A stretch of 64,000 nt of DNA from the NCBI RefSeq assembly GCF_900168205.1, contig NZ_FUZE01000020.1, forward strand, positions 19,224 to 83,223, read 5' to 3'. The stretch is from Chryseobacterium balustinum (GTDB taxonomy: Bacteria; Bacteroidota; Bacteroidia; Flavobacteriales; Weeksellaceae). This document shows positions 40,229-49,476 of the stretch, piece by piece; position 1 is the stretch's first letter; every line of letters starts with the position of its first letter. The notes beneath the pieces were generated by a model. That model was given only the letters and a program-made list of their open reading frames with translations. It did no database searches and was not told where the DNA came from. The position numbers and the translations under genes were made by a program.

Positions 40229-41512
40229 ATGAAAAAGATATTTGTATTGTCAGGAATGCTGTTGGCATTTTCAATAAACGCACAGTTTTCTGTGAATATC
40301 CAGTCGCAACCGGATTTTAATGAGCAAGAAGCTATTCTATATACATTGAACGGCTCAAAAGATATTATTGTTACCAAAGAAAAAAGTAAAGGAAATGTAT
40401 GGACTTTTAAGTATCCTAAGAATTATTCTGGGATGATGAAAGTTTACTTTCCTAATACCAACAATTCTGTAAGTTTTATTTCTGAAAATAAAAATATAAG
40501 TATTAAGCTTGATACAAAAGCCAACAAAATTCAGAATATAATTTATCAGGATGAATCAAATGAGTTGATGAATAGTATTCAGGAATCTTCTCAGAAAAAA
40601 GAAATAATTCTTCCCGCATTAGTGCAAATCAAAGAATATTATAAAGACAATACAGACTTTGGAAAAGCGCTAAATAGTGAGATGGGTAGGTTGTCTGGAA
40701 AAAGCAGCATAGACCAGTCAAAACATCCATTTGTGTATTATTATAATACCAATTATAATAAATTCCTTTCAAATGATCCTGCGAAAAAGGTAACACAAGA
40801 GGAAATTGTAAATTTTATAGATAAATCAAATGATATGTTAGAGAGTTCTTCTCTTCTACGTCCAATTCTGGTATCGTATCTTAATGTAGGTGGTAATACC
40901 AATGTCAACGCTTCCGTAGATACATTGATCAATAAACTGAATGTGGAGACGCCGAGAGGTCAAACTGTACTTTCTGAATTGATTGATATCTTTGATGTGT
41001 ACGATATGAATGAGTTTAAAACTAAATATCTTACGCTAGCAAAAGATTTAAAATGTACCATTAACGACCGTTTGGCTTCTACTTTGAAATCTAATGCTGC
41101 TACAGACATTGGAGCTGTTTTTCCGGCTTATAAATTCCATGCTGCGGTCAATACCAGTGCTAAGTCAATTGCTGATGTAAAAGCTGATAAAAAAGTGATT
41201 GTTTTTTGGTCTTCAACCTGCTCACATTGTGAGAACGAGTTGCCACAACTTTTAACTAAATATAAAGAACTACAGGCGAAAAATATTCAGATAATCGGGA
41301 TGTCTTTAGATACAGATAAAAATGCTTACACAACAAAGATTGCCGCATTTCCTTGGATCAATGATTCAGAATTAAGAGGATGGAACAGTTCTTTTGCTGA
41401 AATGTATAATATTCATGCAACACCAACATATTTTATTTTGGATGCTAACAATAAGATAATCAGCAAGCCTAGCCATGTTGGTGATGTTTTAGAATATTTT
41501 AAGCTAAAATAA
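40229..41512 (+). CDS. TlpA-like periplasmic thioredoxin-family protein
   Basis: 427 aa. Signal MKKIFVLSGMLLAFSINAQ. Residues about 20-130 form a DUF4369-like beta domain, followed by a helical middle. The C-terminal thioredoxin fold has the redox motif VFWSSTCSHCENELPQLL near residue 327 (CSHC) and the cis-Pro loop IHATPTYFILD near 394. Such proteins reduce or resolve disulfides in the periplasm or act in cytochrome maturation. It begins 16 bp after a terminator and therefore probably has its own promoter within the hairpin region, or partial read-through. Confidence 0.9.
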   Translation: MKKIFVLSGMLLAFSINAQFSVNIQSQPDFNEQEAILYTLNGSKDIIVTKEKSKGNVWTFKYPKNYSGMMKVYFPNTNNSVSFISENKNISIKLDTKANKIQNIIYQDESNELMNSIQESSQKKEIILPALVQIKEYYKDNTDFGKALNSEMGRLSGKSSIDQSKHPFVYYYNTNYNKFLSNDPAKKVTQEEIVNFIDKSNDMLESSSLLRPILVSYLNVGGNTNVNASVDTLINKLNVETPRGQTVLSELIDIFDVYDMNEFKTKYLTLAKDLKCTINDRLASTLKSNAATDIGAVFPAYKFHAAVNTSAKSIADVKADKKVIVFWSSTCSHCENELPQLLTKYKELQAKNIQIIGMSLDTDKNAYTTKIAAFPWINDSELRGWNSSFAEMYNIHATPTYFILDANNKIISKPSHVGDVLEYFKLK

Positions 41513-41514
41513 TT

Positions 41515-41544
41515 TTGGAGGTAAGTAAATATTTTCTATATTTG
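41515..41544 (+). promoter_or_regulatory. tRNA-Met promoter, full consensus
   Basis: TTG (41515-41517), a 19-bp spacer, then TATATTTG (41537-41544): both Bacteroidota elements with ideal spacing, 12 bp before the mature tRNA 5' end. Confidence 0.88.
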
Positions 41545-41556
41545 CACCACCAAAAC

Positions 41557-41630
41557 GGCGAGGTAGCTCAGTTGGTTAGAGCGCAGGATTCATAACCCTG
41601 AGGTCACGGGTTCAATTCCCGTCTTCGCTA
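41557..41630 (+). tRNA. tRNA-Met (anticodon CAT)
   Basis: 74 nt cloverleaf. Acceptor GGCGAGG pairs with CTTCGCT (two G-U pairs) plus discriminator A. The D arm GCTCAGTTGGTTAGAGC, anticodon loop TTCATAA with CAT at 41591-41593, and T arm ACGGG-TTCAATT-CCCGT are all complete. Elongator Met is likely, because the acceptor lacks the C1-A72 mismatch and the anticodon stem lacks the three G-C pairs of the initiator; a tRNA-Ile with modified CAT cannot be excluded. CCA is not encoded. The 5' promoter and the terminator after it fit a single-gene unit. Confidence 0.95.
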
Positions 41631-41638
41631 CAATATTA

Positions 41639-41669
41639 AACCGCAATCATTGATTGCGGTTTTTTTTAT
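41639..41669 (+). terminator. Terminator after tRNA-Met
   Basis: AACCGCAATC and GATTGCGGTT (10-bp perfect stem, ATT loop) followed by a T run. Confidence 0.92.
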
Positions 41670-41863
41670 GTTTAAAATTTAAAAGGTATTTTGAGTGGTT
41701 GAAGAATGATTCTCCAGAGTAAAAGATGATTTATGGGTAATCTTTCAAGAATATGTTCTTAATTTTTTTAAACCTTGAATTAATACTTCCGATTAAAAAA
41801 AAAATGATAAATTTAGATGAGAATTAGTGATTTCAATCAGAAATAAGACTGTTTTTATATTGA

Positions 41864-43426
41864 ATGATGAAAAAGAAAGTATTTTTTGTTTTTTTATTTT
41901 TAAATCTTATCAATTTTTGTACTGCACAAGAAAAAAAATCTTATGCTGTTTACATAGATTCTGCTAATGCCATAAAATATAAAAATGGAGAAAAGATAAA
42001 CCAATATATTCAAAAAGCTAAAAAAGAAGTTTCTGAGAAAGATTTGGGAGATTTTTATCTTAAAACTATTCAGATTTATATTGATATCAATCATTTTGAC
42101 GAAGCGTTAGAATATTGTACCCAAGCTCATAATATATTTAGTGAAAGAAAAGATTTGGAAAATCTGGCGAAGGTTAATAGTTTCTTTGCTTTCATTTATG
42201 CACAGCTCAATGATCCTCAAAGAGCAATAAAATATTATAAAAGAACATTGGGCTTTTATCAACAGAAAAATAATAAGGCAGGAATAATTAAATCTTTGAA
42301 TAATTTAGGTAACGCTTATTTCACATTATCTAAATACGATTCATCTCAGTACTATTTTCAGAAAAGTCAGGTTATTTTTAAGGATTATAATGATCCAACT
42401 TTAAAAGCTTTTGTCATGTCAAATCTTGGCAAATTATTCTTTAGTAAAAAACAATACACTGAGTCTGAAAAATATTTATTGGAAGCAAAAAATATTTTAA
42501 AGCAAAATAAAATCAACGATACAGATGCAAACTACAATACTTTTTATAATCTTGCGACCTTTTATATTAAAAGAAATGATCCTGTAAAAGCATTATTGTA
42601 TGCAAAAAAGACAGGAGATTTCATTCAGACAAAATCATCTGTAGATTTTGATAATATTAGATATTTAGACAATTTGTATAATGCTTATCTTTTGAATGAT
42701 GATTACAGAAATGCAGCTGTTACTTTCAAAAAGTACGATTCGATACGAGAAATGCTGAATGTTGAGGAAAAAGCTGTAAACGTAGAAAGAATAAAAGCCC
42801 AACATGAATATGAGCTAAAGCAGAAACTGAATAGCTTAAAGCAGGAGAAAAGAAATTTGGTTTACATTATCATATTGGTGGTTTTTCTATTGATTGTTGT
42901 TATCTGTATTCTTTACACGATTAACTATCGAAATAAAAATGAAGCGTTGAATCTTGAGAAAAAACTGATAGAAGCAAGAGAAAAAGAATTAGAATTTGAT
43001 AACCACATGAAAGAAAAACTATTGGTATATCAGTCAATGGAGCAGCAAAAAGTTGATTCTATTTTTAAATCTATCTTGGAAAAAGTAAATGCTTTAAAAA
43101 TAAAATATCAGCATGCGGAAGAGATCTCTGAGATTATTAATGAAATTAAAATAAGCGTGAAACCCAATACTTGGGAAGATTTTGAATATCACTTTTTACA
43201 GATTCATGAATCGTTCTATAAAAATTTAGAACAAAAACATCCGAACCTTACCAATTACGATAAGCGGTTGGCTGCTATGCTAAAGCTTCGGCTATCGACT
43301 AAAGAAATTTCAAATCTATTGAATGTTACTCCTAAAACAATAGAGAATTCACGCACAAGACTTCGAAAAAAATTAGATCTCACCAATACGAAAGAAGATT
43401 TATCTAAATACCTGGATGTATTTTAA
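41864..43426 (+). CDS. TPR sensor with one membrane helix and LuxR-type HTH
   Basis: 520 aa. Signal peptide MMKKKVFFVFLFLNLINFCTAQ (ATG 41864 or 41867). Residues about 40-300 contain tetratricopeptide repeats (EALEYCTQAHNIFSERKDLENLAKVNSFFAFIYAQLNDPQRAIKYYKRTL and others). A transmembrane helix, NLVYIIILVVFLLIVVICILYTI, is at about 327. A coiled coil follows, then a LuxR-type HTH, LRLSTKEISNLLNVTPKTIENSRTRLRKKLDL, near 480. This is the common Flavobacteriia architecture in which periplasmic TPRs control a cytoplasmic HTH across the inner membrane. Adjacent targets are possible; the T9SS gene follows by 147 bp. Confidence 0.92.
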   Translation: MMKKKVFFVFLFLNLINFCTAQEKKSYAVYIDSANAIKYKNGEKINQYIQKAKKEVSEKDLGDFYLKTIQIYIDINHFDEALEYCTQAHNIFSERKDLENLAKVNSFFAFIYAQLNDPQRAIKYYKRTLGFYQQKNNKAGIIKSLNNLGNAYFTLSKYDSSQYYFQKSQVIFKDYNDPTLKAFVMSNLGKLFFSKKQYTESEKYLLEAKNILKQNKINDTDANYNTFYNLATFYIKRNDPVKALLYAKKTGDFIQTKSSVDFDNIRYLDNLYNAYLLNDDYRNAAVTFKKYDSIREMLNVEEKAVNVERIKAQHEYELKQKLNSLKQEKRNLVYIIILVVFLLIVVICILYTINYRNKNEALNLEKKLIEAREKELEFDNHMKEKLLVYQSMEQQKVDSIFKSILEKVNALKIKYQHAEEISEIINEIKISVKPNTWEDFEYHFLQIHESFYKNLEQKHPNLTNYDKRLAAMLKLRLSTKEISNLLNVTPKTIENSRTRLRKKLDLTNTKEDLSKYLDVF

Positions 43427-43572
43427 GTTGTTGTATTTTAATTGTTTAAGTTTTTGTGTGTGGTCAGTATGTGGATGGTTTGTAGGTTGTAGGTGGTAAC
43501 TATGTAATGCTTTTTAATCATATTTTTAGAATACTTTATTCCTTTGTTCCAGACAAGAAATAATAGAGAGAT

Positions 43573-45204
43573 ATGAAAAAATTAATTACATTATTATGTA
43601 CAGGGTTCATGATTTCTGCAATATCTGCACAATGGAATCCTAATACAGATCAAAATTTATTTATCGCAGAATCGGGAAATGGTGCATCATTTTCTACCAT
43701 AACTAATGATGGAAAAACATACATTGGTTTTTGGAAGCAAGTAGCAGCCCCCGCGAATTATGAACTATGGCTTCAGATTTTAGATGAGAATGGTAATAAG
43801 CAATTAGGAGCGAATGGTATGTTGCTAAGTAATACAATTCCTATGAGTACTTATACTGTATTTGAAAAAACAGCAGTAGATTCAGCTAATAATGTTTATA
43901 TAGGAGTGAGCGGAACGGGAACAGGAACTCCTATTTATCTTTTTAAAGTTTCGCCACAAGGGAGTTCCGTCTGGCCAAATGGGATAAACATAGGACAAGG
44001 TTATACTCCTGTAATTCGTCCATTAGCGAATGGTGATATTGTTGTAGGTCATGCTCCAACCAATCAGTTGCATATGATGATACAGAGATATAATCCTGCT
44101 GGGCAACCGGTTTGGGCAAATCCTGTAAATATCGTTTCTAATGATTCTACCAAAAGAACAGCACCTTCAGATATTTATGAGTTGGCAAATAATGAAATAG
44201 AAATTATTTTCCATAAGCTGGCAACCTCACAAATCAGTTATTTATTTGCTCAGAAACTAGATGCTGACGGAAATATTCAATGGACAGACGGACCAACTCA
44301 AATCACAACACAAACAACAGTTCCGAACGGTTTTTACTCTGGTTTTTCAGATGGAAATAATGTGTACTATGGTTACACTAGCGGACAAAATAACCGATTC
44401 GATTCATATTTGCAGAGAGTAAACCCAGATGGTAGTATTCCTTGGGGAGTTAATGGGGTAGATTTTGATGTCAACCAAACAAACTTTGAGAAAAATATGA
44501 AAGTGGCTTTTGCTCCAGGTTCACAAAATATATGGGCAATTGCAAATTATACCGGGAGTTCACAAGGAAGCGGAGGAGAATATGTGCAAAAATTTGATAA
44601 AGTTACTGGGAATAGACTCTTTACGAACAACGCAAAACAAGTTTTTCCTTTGTCTACTGATATGATGATGCATACAGGTGATTTCCATTTAGTAGGTGGA
44701 AAGCCTTATTTCGTCATAGAGAAAATAAACGGTGCTTCGCCTATTTCAACGTCTTTAAACGCTGTTTTGCTGGATGATAATGGAAATTTTGCATGGCCTC
44801 AACAATACATTCCAATGGCTACTTTGAATAGACCTAAAAGCTATATTAATGTTTTAAAACCAGTTAATAACAGAAGTGTAATTGTATTTAAAGAGGAAAA
44901 GACTGCTGTTCCAAATGCTAACTCAGTTGTTTATGCACAAAGTCTTGTACTTCCTGCTGCAACATTAGGAACGAGTGATATTGTAAAATCAAAATCTATT
45001 AAATTATATCCAAACCCTGCAACAGATGTTATCCATTTGGATGGTGCTGATAATTCTTCTTTCGTAATTTACAATGCTGTAGGTCAGTTGGTAAAATCTG
45101 GTGAAATAAAATCTGGTGAAATTGCAGTACAGGAGCTTGTAAAAGGGCAGTACATACTGAAATTAAAAGGAGAGGAAAAAGCAATAAAATTCATTAAAAA
45201 ATAA
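43573..45204 (+). CDS. Secreted beta-propeller-like protein with T9SS type A sorting tail
   Basis: 543 aa. Signal MKKLITLLCTGFMISAISAQ. The body has repeated strands reminiscent of a propeller (DENGNKQLGANGMLLSN.., AQKLDADGNIQWTDGP.., QRVNPDGSIPWGVNGVD.. and DDNGNFAWPQQ), with repeating D-x-x-G-x-x-x-W turns. The last 80 residues (LGTSDIVKSKSIKLYPNPATDVIHLDGADNSSFVIYNAVGQLVKSG.. KGQYILKLKGEEKAIKFIKK) are a textbook type A sorting domain. It is exported by type IX secretion, and its role may be adhesive or carbohydrate-binding. The preceding LuxR-type TPR regulator may control it; that is inference. Confidence 0.9.
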   Translation: MKKLITLLCTGFMISAISAQWNPNTDQNLFIAESGNGASFSTITNDGKTYIGFWKQVAAPANYELWLQILDENGNKQLGANGMLLSNTIPMSTYTVFEKTAVDSANNVYIGVSGTGTGTPIYLFKVSPQGSSVWPNGINIGQGYTPVIRPLANGDIVVGHAPTNQLHMMIQRYNPAGQPVWANPVNIVSNDSTKRTAPSDIYELANNEIEIIFHKLATSQISYLFAQKLDADGNIQWTDGPTQITTQTTVPNGFYSGFSDGNNVYYGYTSGQNNRFDSYLQRVNPDGSIPWGVNGVDFDVNQTNFEKNMKVAFAPGSQNIWAIANYTGSSQGSGGEYVQKFDKVTGNRLFTNNAKQVFPLSTDMMMHTGDFHLVGGKPYFVIEKINGASPISTSLNAVLLDDNGNFAWPQQYIPMATLNRPKSYINVLKPVNNRSVIVFKEEKTAVPNANSVVYAQSLVLPAATLGTSDIVKSKSIKLYPNPATDVIHLDGADNSSFVIYNAVGQLVKSGEIKSGEIAVQELVKGQYILKLKGEEKAIKFIKK

Positions 45205-45321
45205 TCAGTAATATAAAATGAAAGATTGGTAGCTGTATAATTATTAATAATTTACAAATTTAATAATAGAACGTTTTCGGTCTATTGCTAAAAATTATAA
45301 TTTACTAAGCCATATTCCGTG

Positions 45322-45350
45322 AGACCTAAAGCAATTTAGGTCTTTTTTTG
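45322..45350 (+). terminator. Terminator of the T9SS gene
   Basis: AGACCTAAA (45322-45330) and TTTAGGTCT (45335-45343) with a GCAA tetraloop and T7 run, about 120 bp after the stop. Confidence 0.9.
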
Positions 45351-45748
45351 TGAAAATTTTCGAACTAATTAATTAGCCCAAATGTTTATTCTAAAATCTA
45401 AATTATTCTTAGAAGTATTTTTTTTGTAGCTTATTTTATACAATTATTTCATTAATGATTCTTTTTGAATCAAATATTTGAAATTTAATTTTAATTTTCA
45501 AATTAATAAAAGATAATTCACTATTTGATAGGGGAAAATTCTATTAAAATTAGTTAAGATTTTAGCGAAAAAATTATTTACTTGTTTTTAAGTTATTTTA
45601 TATCTTTTGAATCATTTTGTCTCTAAAATTCCTTTATAATCAACTTTTACAGCATATGTGTAAATCGCATTATTGGGAAAAGTAAAAAAGACGAGAGTTT
45701 CAAATCATAAAATTTTCATAAAAGTTAAATAAAAAGAGGGGTTGTATT
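45351..45748. other. AT-rich gene-free gap of about 400 bp
   Basis: No credible coding frame, repeat or hairpin beyond A/T tracts. It precedes a promoter-like element and a small transcript candidate. Confidence 0.6.
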
Positions 45749-45777
45749 TTGAATTTTAAAAAAAAATTGTATTTTTA
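45749..45777 (+). promoter_or_regulatory. Promoter-like element of the small RNA candidate
   Basis: TTG (45749-45751), an 18-bp spacer, then TATTTTTA (45770-45777), one base off TAnnTTTG. No protein-coding start lies within the next 90 bp. Confidence 0.5.
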
Positions 45778-45782
45778 CAGTG

Positions 45783-45871
45783 CCTTGAATGAGGGAACAA
45801 GTCAAGGTAATAAATTTTTTTTCATCATTTGTGTTTTTAGAATCGTATCGCCTGATACGATTCTTTTTTTA
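45783..45871 (+). ncRNA. Candidate small RNA with 5' hairpin and strong terminator
   Basis: Starting about 6 bp after a promoter-like element, CCTTGA (45783-45788) pairs with TCAAGG (45802-45807) around a loop rich in GAGGGAACAAG. Then comes a single-stranded U-rich stretch (about 45810-45838), then the perfect 11-bp hairpin AGAATCGTATC / GATACGATTCT (45839-45864) with eight T after it. There is no convincing ORF. The terminator faces the plus strand although the only annotated neighbour there is 580 bp upstream beyond its own terminator. It fits an independent transcript of about 90 nt. Identity unknown; the T run lies in the 3' end of the DUF3810 gene on the other strand. Confidence 0.5.
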
Positions 45872-46936
45872 TGTAGTAAACATGCTTTTGTAGCGTACTA
45901 AAAGTTCAATAAAATAAGAATAGGTAATCGAACCTTCCTGTTGGTTGCTTTTAAGAAAAAGATTGTTGGTAAACCCAAAGAACTCATTAAGAAAACCTTG
46001 ATGTTCTGTTACAAATCTCTTTTCATTCAAGCGGTCGCGTTTCATTTCTTCGGAATAGTTTTCTAAAGTTGTTTTCACAAAATTTTCATCTTCATTAATG
46101 ATAGAATTTAATAAACTCTTTAATGTAAAATACTCTGTACTATATCTGAGTTCCGGGTTATTTGAATGTATACCAATCAGATATCCAATAAAATTAGCTT
46201 CTTGCTCTCTTGCAAATCCTAATTGGTGCGCGCTTTCATGAGAAAGTGTAAATGGAAGGTAAGAAGAGGGTAATTCGGCGTTGAATTGAGCTTCTGCAGT
46301 AAAAGGATTATAATATCCTAAAATCCCTGTAAAACTCATTGTTTTTCCAAATAAACTGGACTTAAAAGAGTTGATATCGCTGCTCTTTTTTTGACTTATA
46401 AAAGTAGGAAGTATTTTTTGTTGATTTAAAATTTCTTGCTGAATTGCATTTAAATCTTTTATGACAAAAACTCCGTTCTTATCTTCTTTCACAAGCTTTC
46501 TTGTTGCTTTCGATTTTCCAAGATATTCTAAAGCTAATGCTTTTCTTGCTTCCAGTGTAACTTCAGTTTTTGGAAGTTTTGCAATGATGGGTGTCTGAAA
46601 ATAAAGCATTCCCCAAAATATCTGATAGATGAAATAAACAATATTCAGAACAATCAATATTTTAAATAGAGCATTGCTTCTCGTCTTCTTTTTAAAGAGT
46701 TTGACGATTAAATAAATCAATAAAATCCCTAATAAAATATACAGTAGATCTCCAAAAGAAAAAGGGATCCCGGTGAATAATAACTGATGGATTTTTTTCT
46801 GAAATTCAAATAACTTTTCAAAAAATAAAACTGCAAATTTTAGTTTTGAAAAAGTATAGAACAAAAGAAATTGGGCAAGTAAAATACCCGCCCAAAATCT
46901 CTTTTTTTTATATGTTTTTGTAGTATTAATGTGCAC
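45869..46936 (-). CDS. DUF3810 protein, membrane-embedded zinc metalloprotease-like, GTG start
   Basis: 355 aa. Three N-terminal hydrophobic helices (FWAGILLAQFLLFYTF, FGDLLYILLGILLIYLIVKLF and FKILIVLNIVYFIYQIFW) precede a domain with LPFTLSHESAHQLGFAREQEANFIGYLIGIHS near residue 235, an HExxH motif (HESAH) followed by ExxA as a third ligand. The codon giving MHINTTK is GTG, overlapping the end of the upstream MFS gene (…GCA CAT TAA) by 11 bp. No ATG exists near the expected start. The substrate is unknown. Confidence 0.88.
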   Translation of the reverse strand: MHINTTKTYKKKRFWAGILLAQFLLFYTFSKLKFAVLFFEKLFEFQKKIHQLLFTGIPFSFGDLLYILLGILLIYLIVKLFKKKTRSNALFKILIVLNIVYFIYQIFWGMLYFQTPIIAKLPKTEVTLEARKALALEYLGKSKATRKLVKEDKNGVFVIKDLNAIQQEILNQQKILPTFISQKKSSDINSFKSSLFGKTMSFTGILGYYNPFTAEAQFNAELPSSYLPFTLSHESAHQLGFAREQEANFIGYLIGIHSNNPELRYSTEYFTLKSLLNSIINEDENFVKTTLENYSEEMKRDRLNEKRFVTEHQGFLNEFFGFTNNLFLKSNQQEGSITYSYFIELLVRYKSMFTT

Positions 46937-48698
46937 CTTCAGATTCTAAAACGTCAACATCAATTCCCTGTTTGCTTAAGGTCTTCTTTGCAAGATAAGC
47001 AAATAGGGTAATATAAGCAAAGCAAAGTACCGGGATAATATAAGAACTGTGGATTCCGATAATATCAGAAAGCTTTCCTTGTAATGGAGGGATAATTCCA
47101 CCTCCCAAAATCATCATTACCAAGAATGCAGAACCTTGAGCGGTATATTTTCCTAATCCTGTAATAGCCAAAGTAAAAATTGATGGCCACATTATGCTGC
47201 ATGCAAGACCTCCTGATAAAAATGCGTAAATAGCAAAATTTCCGGTGGTCATTAAACCTACAATCATTGCAATAACACCAAAAAGCCCAAAAATAATAAG
47301 CGTTAAAGCCGGTTTATTTTTACTCACAAGGAATAAAATCACCTGAATAACAATGCAGATCGCGTAATAATACAGATTAGACATGTCTTTCTGTGCAATA
47401 ACATTAATTCCAATAATTACTAAGAAAGCAATAAATGGAACTACAATAGTGGCTATCATCTGCTGCTGTTTATTAAGGTTAAAAACGGTAATTGCACCGG
47501 TCCATCTTCCAATCATTAAACTTCCCCAATACATCGAAATATAAGGCGCTAAATCTGAAGACTGATGTCCTCCGAATTCAGGCAGGCTTAAAAGTTCACC
47601 TAAATTACTTCCGATGGCAACTTCTACTCCCACATAAGCAAGAATGGCAAGCATTCCCAAAACAAGCTGCGGATATTTCATAGCTCCCCATCCTTCAGGA
47701 TTTTTCTTAGAGCTAGAATTTGCATAAACAAGACATAGAACTACGGCTAACAAAGCACCTCCTAAATAGTACATTCTTGTTTTTTCTAAAGGATGTTTTA
47801 CTTCCTGTAATTCTGCTTTTTTAGTGTCAATATTTTGTTGAATATTGGCTATCGTAGCAGCATTGGTTTCAGATTTTTTGTTAGTATCTAACGTGGTTAT
47901 TTCTTTATTTAAATCCTCAATTTTTATGGCTGCATCAGAATTATAACTTGCAAATACAGGGATGAAACAAAGGATGACCAAAACAGTCATTGCAATCAGA
48001 TTTTTTCTTGCTTTTCCTGCTTTTTCCATTGGTTCTGTAGAAATTCCGGCAGGTAATTTTTTAGAAAAATGAAAAATTCCGGCAGCAATTAAAAATAATG
48101 CTCCAACAGCAGTATACAATAAAATGACTTTGTCTAAAGCTAAATGCTTAATCTGGTCATCATCTACACTAGCGGTAGTTCCGAAAAGAGCTAAACCTAC
48201 AATGATAGGGCCTATTGAGGTTCCAAAAGAGTTTACTCCACCTGCAAGATTCTGTCGGCTGGTTCCTGTTTTGGGGTCTCCTAATAAAACAGCAAAAGGA
48301 TTGGCTGCAGTTTGCTGGATAGAAAAACCAAGCGCTACAACGAATAATCCAATTAGCATTCCGTAATAAACATTTGCTTTTACCGCAATTATCATAATGG
48401 CTGCTCCAATTGCGGAAAGAAGAAGACCGTAGACAATACTTTTTTTGTAGCCCCATTTACCAATGATGTCTATGCCTTTAATCGTACTAAATATGAAAAG
48501 CAATAATGCTCCCAAAAAGTAGGCGGTGTAGAAGGCAAAATCGATAAGCTGCGATTGAAACTGGTCGAGTGAAAAATAATTTTTACAGAAAGGAATAAAA
48601 ATGCTGTTTCCTGCTGCAATAAAACCCCAAAAGAAAAACACCAGAATCAGTGTATAAAGTGCGGGATAATTAGTAGGTTGAGTAGTTGTTTTTGACAT
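46926..48698 (-). CDS. Sugar MFS transporter, FucP-like, with coiled-coil insertion
   Basis: 590 aa from the ATG at 48696-48698; the longer frame to 48728 is not needed. FucP/sugar-proton symporter signatures are visible: YPALYTLILVFFFWGFIAAGNSIFIPFCKNYF, AYFLGALLLFIFSTIKGIDIIGKWGYKKSIVYG and IQQTAANPFAVLLGDP. Typical family members are about 430 aa. The excess is largely a soluble stretch near residues 260-320 with a heptad pattern (IKIEDLNKEITTLDTNKKSETNAATIANIQQNIDTKKAELQEV) between two helices. It likely imports a monosaccharide such as fucose, glucose or an N-acetyl sugar with H+ across the inner membrane. The stop overlaps the DUF3810 start. The BadF-type sugar kinase lies 1.8 kb away on the other strand. 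Confidence 0.88.
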   Translation of the reverse strand: MSKTTTQPTNYPALYTLILVFFFWGFIAAGNSIFIPFCKNYFSLDQFQSQLIDFAFYTAYFLGALLLFIFSTIKGIDIIGKWGYKKSIVYGLLLSAIGAAIMIIAVKANVYYGMLIGLFVVALGFSIQQTAANPFAVLLGDPKTGTSRQNLAGGVNSFGTSIGPIIVGLALFGTTASVDDDQIKHLALDKVILLYTAVGALFLIAAGIFHFSKKLPAGISTEPMEKAGKARKNLIAMTVLVILCFIPVFASYNSDAAIKIEDLNKEITTLDTNKKSETNAATIANIQQNIDTKKAELQEVKHPLEKTRMYYLGGALLAVVLCLVYANSSSKKNPEGWGAMKYPQLVLGMLAILAYVGVEVAIGSNLGELLSLPEFGGHQSSDLAPYISMYWGSLMIGRWTGAITVFNLNKQQQMIATIVVPFIAFLVIIGINVIAQKDMSNLYYYAICIVIQVILFLVSKNKPALTLIIFGLFGVIAMIVGLMTTGNFAIYAFLSGGLACSIMWPSIFTLAITGLGKYTAQGSAFLVMMILGGGIIPPLQGKLSDIIGIHSSYIIPVLCFAYITLFAYLAKKTLSKQGIDVDVLESEGAH

Positions 48699-48747
48699 AT
48701 TTGTTAAAAAATGAATTCTTAATAACAAATATATATTTTTTATGTGA

Positions 48748-49473
48748 TTAACTGTGTTCTGTTAATGTTTTTTTTATGGTCTCAAAAGCAGACAGTTTTA
48801 AGTTTTTTGGAGAGTCGGTTGGTTCTAAGATGTCGTTGAAAAATACTTTTACTTTCCCGGGATGCCCTTTAGAATTATCAAAAGGAAATATTTCTTTTAA
48901 ACCAACAAAAGTGAAAATAGCAATAGGAGACTGGTGTTTCGATGAAAGTGTAAAAGCTCCATCTTTAAATTCGTCTAAAACAACTGACGTGTCATCGGGA
49001 ACACCGCCTTCAGGAAAAATAACAATGCTGTTGCCTTCCTCCATTTTTTCGGCACATCTTCGGTAAACATCGGCACGACTTCTGGCGCTGCTACGGTCTA
49101 CCATCACACAAATTCTTTTGTAAATTGTTCCGAAAATTGGAATTTTTTCCAATTCTTTCTTTCCAACATAACAAAGCTGATGATTGGGAAACAAAATGCA
49201 GGGAAGCATAATATCCATAATCGAAGTATGGTTTGAAATGATAACGTATTGTGTGTTTTTGTCGATTTTTTTATTGGTAAGATTAATGAGTTCGTATCGT
49301 AAACCCATTCCGAAAAACATTCCGTAACACCAAATTCTTATTAAAACATGAGCATATTTGAATGTGCTTTTCTTTAAAGACAGAATGTAAACCGGTAATC
49401 CCAGAATAACAGTCAGAACAAATGCCAATATAATCAGCCAGAATCTCCAGAGGTAATTTAAAATTTTAGTCAC
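48748..49473 (-). CDS. plsC: 1-acyl-sn-glycerol-3-phosphate acyltransferase
   Basis: 241 aa. An N-terminal membrane helix (FWLIILAFVLTVILGLPVYIL) precedes the acyltransferase motif I YVIISNHTSIMDIMLPCIL near residue 80 (NHxxxxD) and motif III VIFPEGGVPDD near 160. It converts lysophosphatidic acid to phosphatidic acid in the inner membrane. The GtrA gene begins 4 bp beyond the plsC start on the same strand (…ATG 49473 / stop 49477), so the two are one operon. Some acyltransferases of this type instead modify ornithine lipids. Confidence 0.92.
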   Translation of the reverse strand: MTKILNYLWRFWLIILAFVLTVILGLPVYILSLKKSTFKYAHVLIRIWCYGMFFGMGLRYELINLTNKKIDKNTQYVIISNHTSIMDIMLPCILFPNHQLCYVGKKELEKIPIFGTIYKRICVMVDRSSARSRADVYRRCAEKMEEGNSIVIFPEGGVPDDTSVVLDEFKDGAFTLSSKHQSPIAIFTFVGLKEIFPFDNSKGHPGKVKVFFNDILEPTDSPKNLKLSAFETIKKTLTEHS

Positions 49474-49476
49474 AAA

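Noticed and set aside
45839..45871. Terminator of the DUF3810 gene
   Set aside because: The T run follows the hairpin on the plus strand, so it ends plus-strand transcription. On the minus strand only a short T stretch (TCTAAAAAC context) follows.
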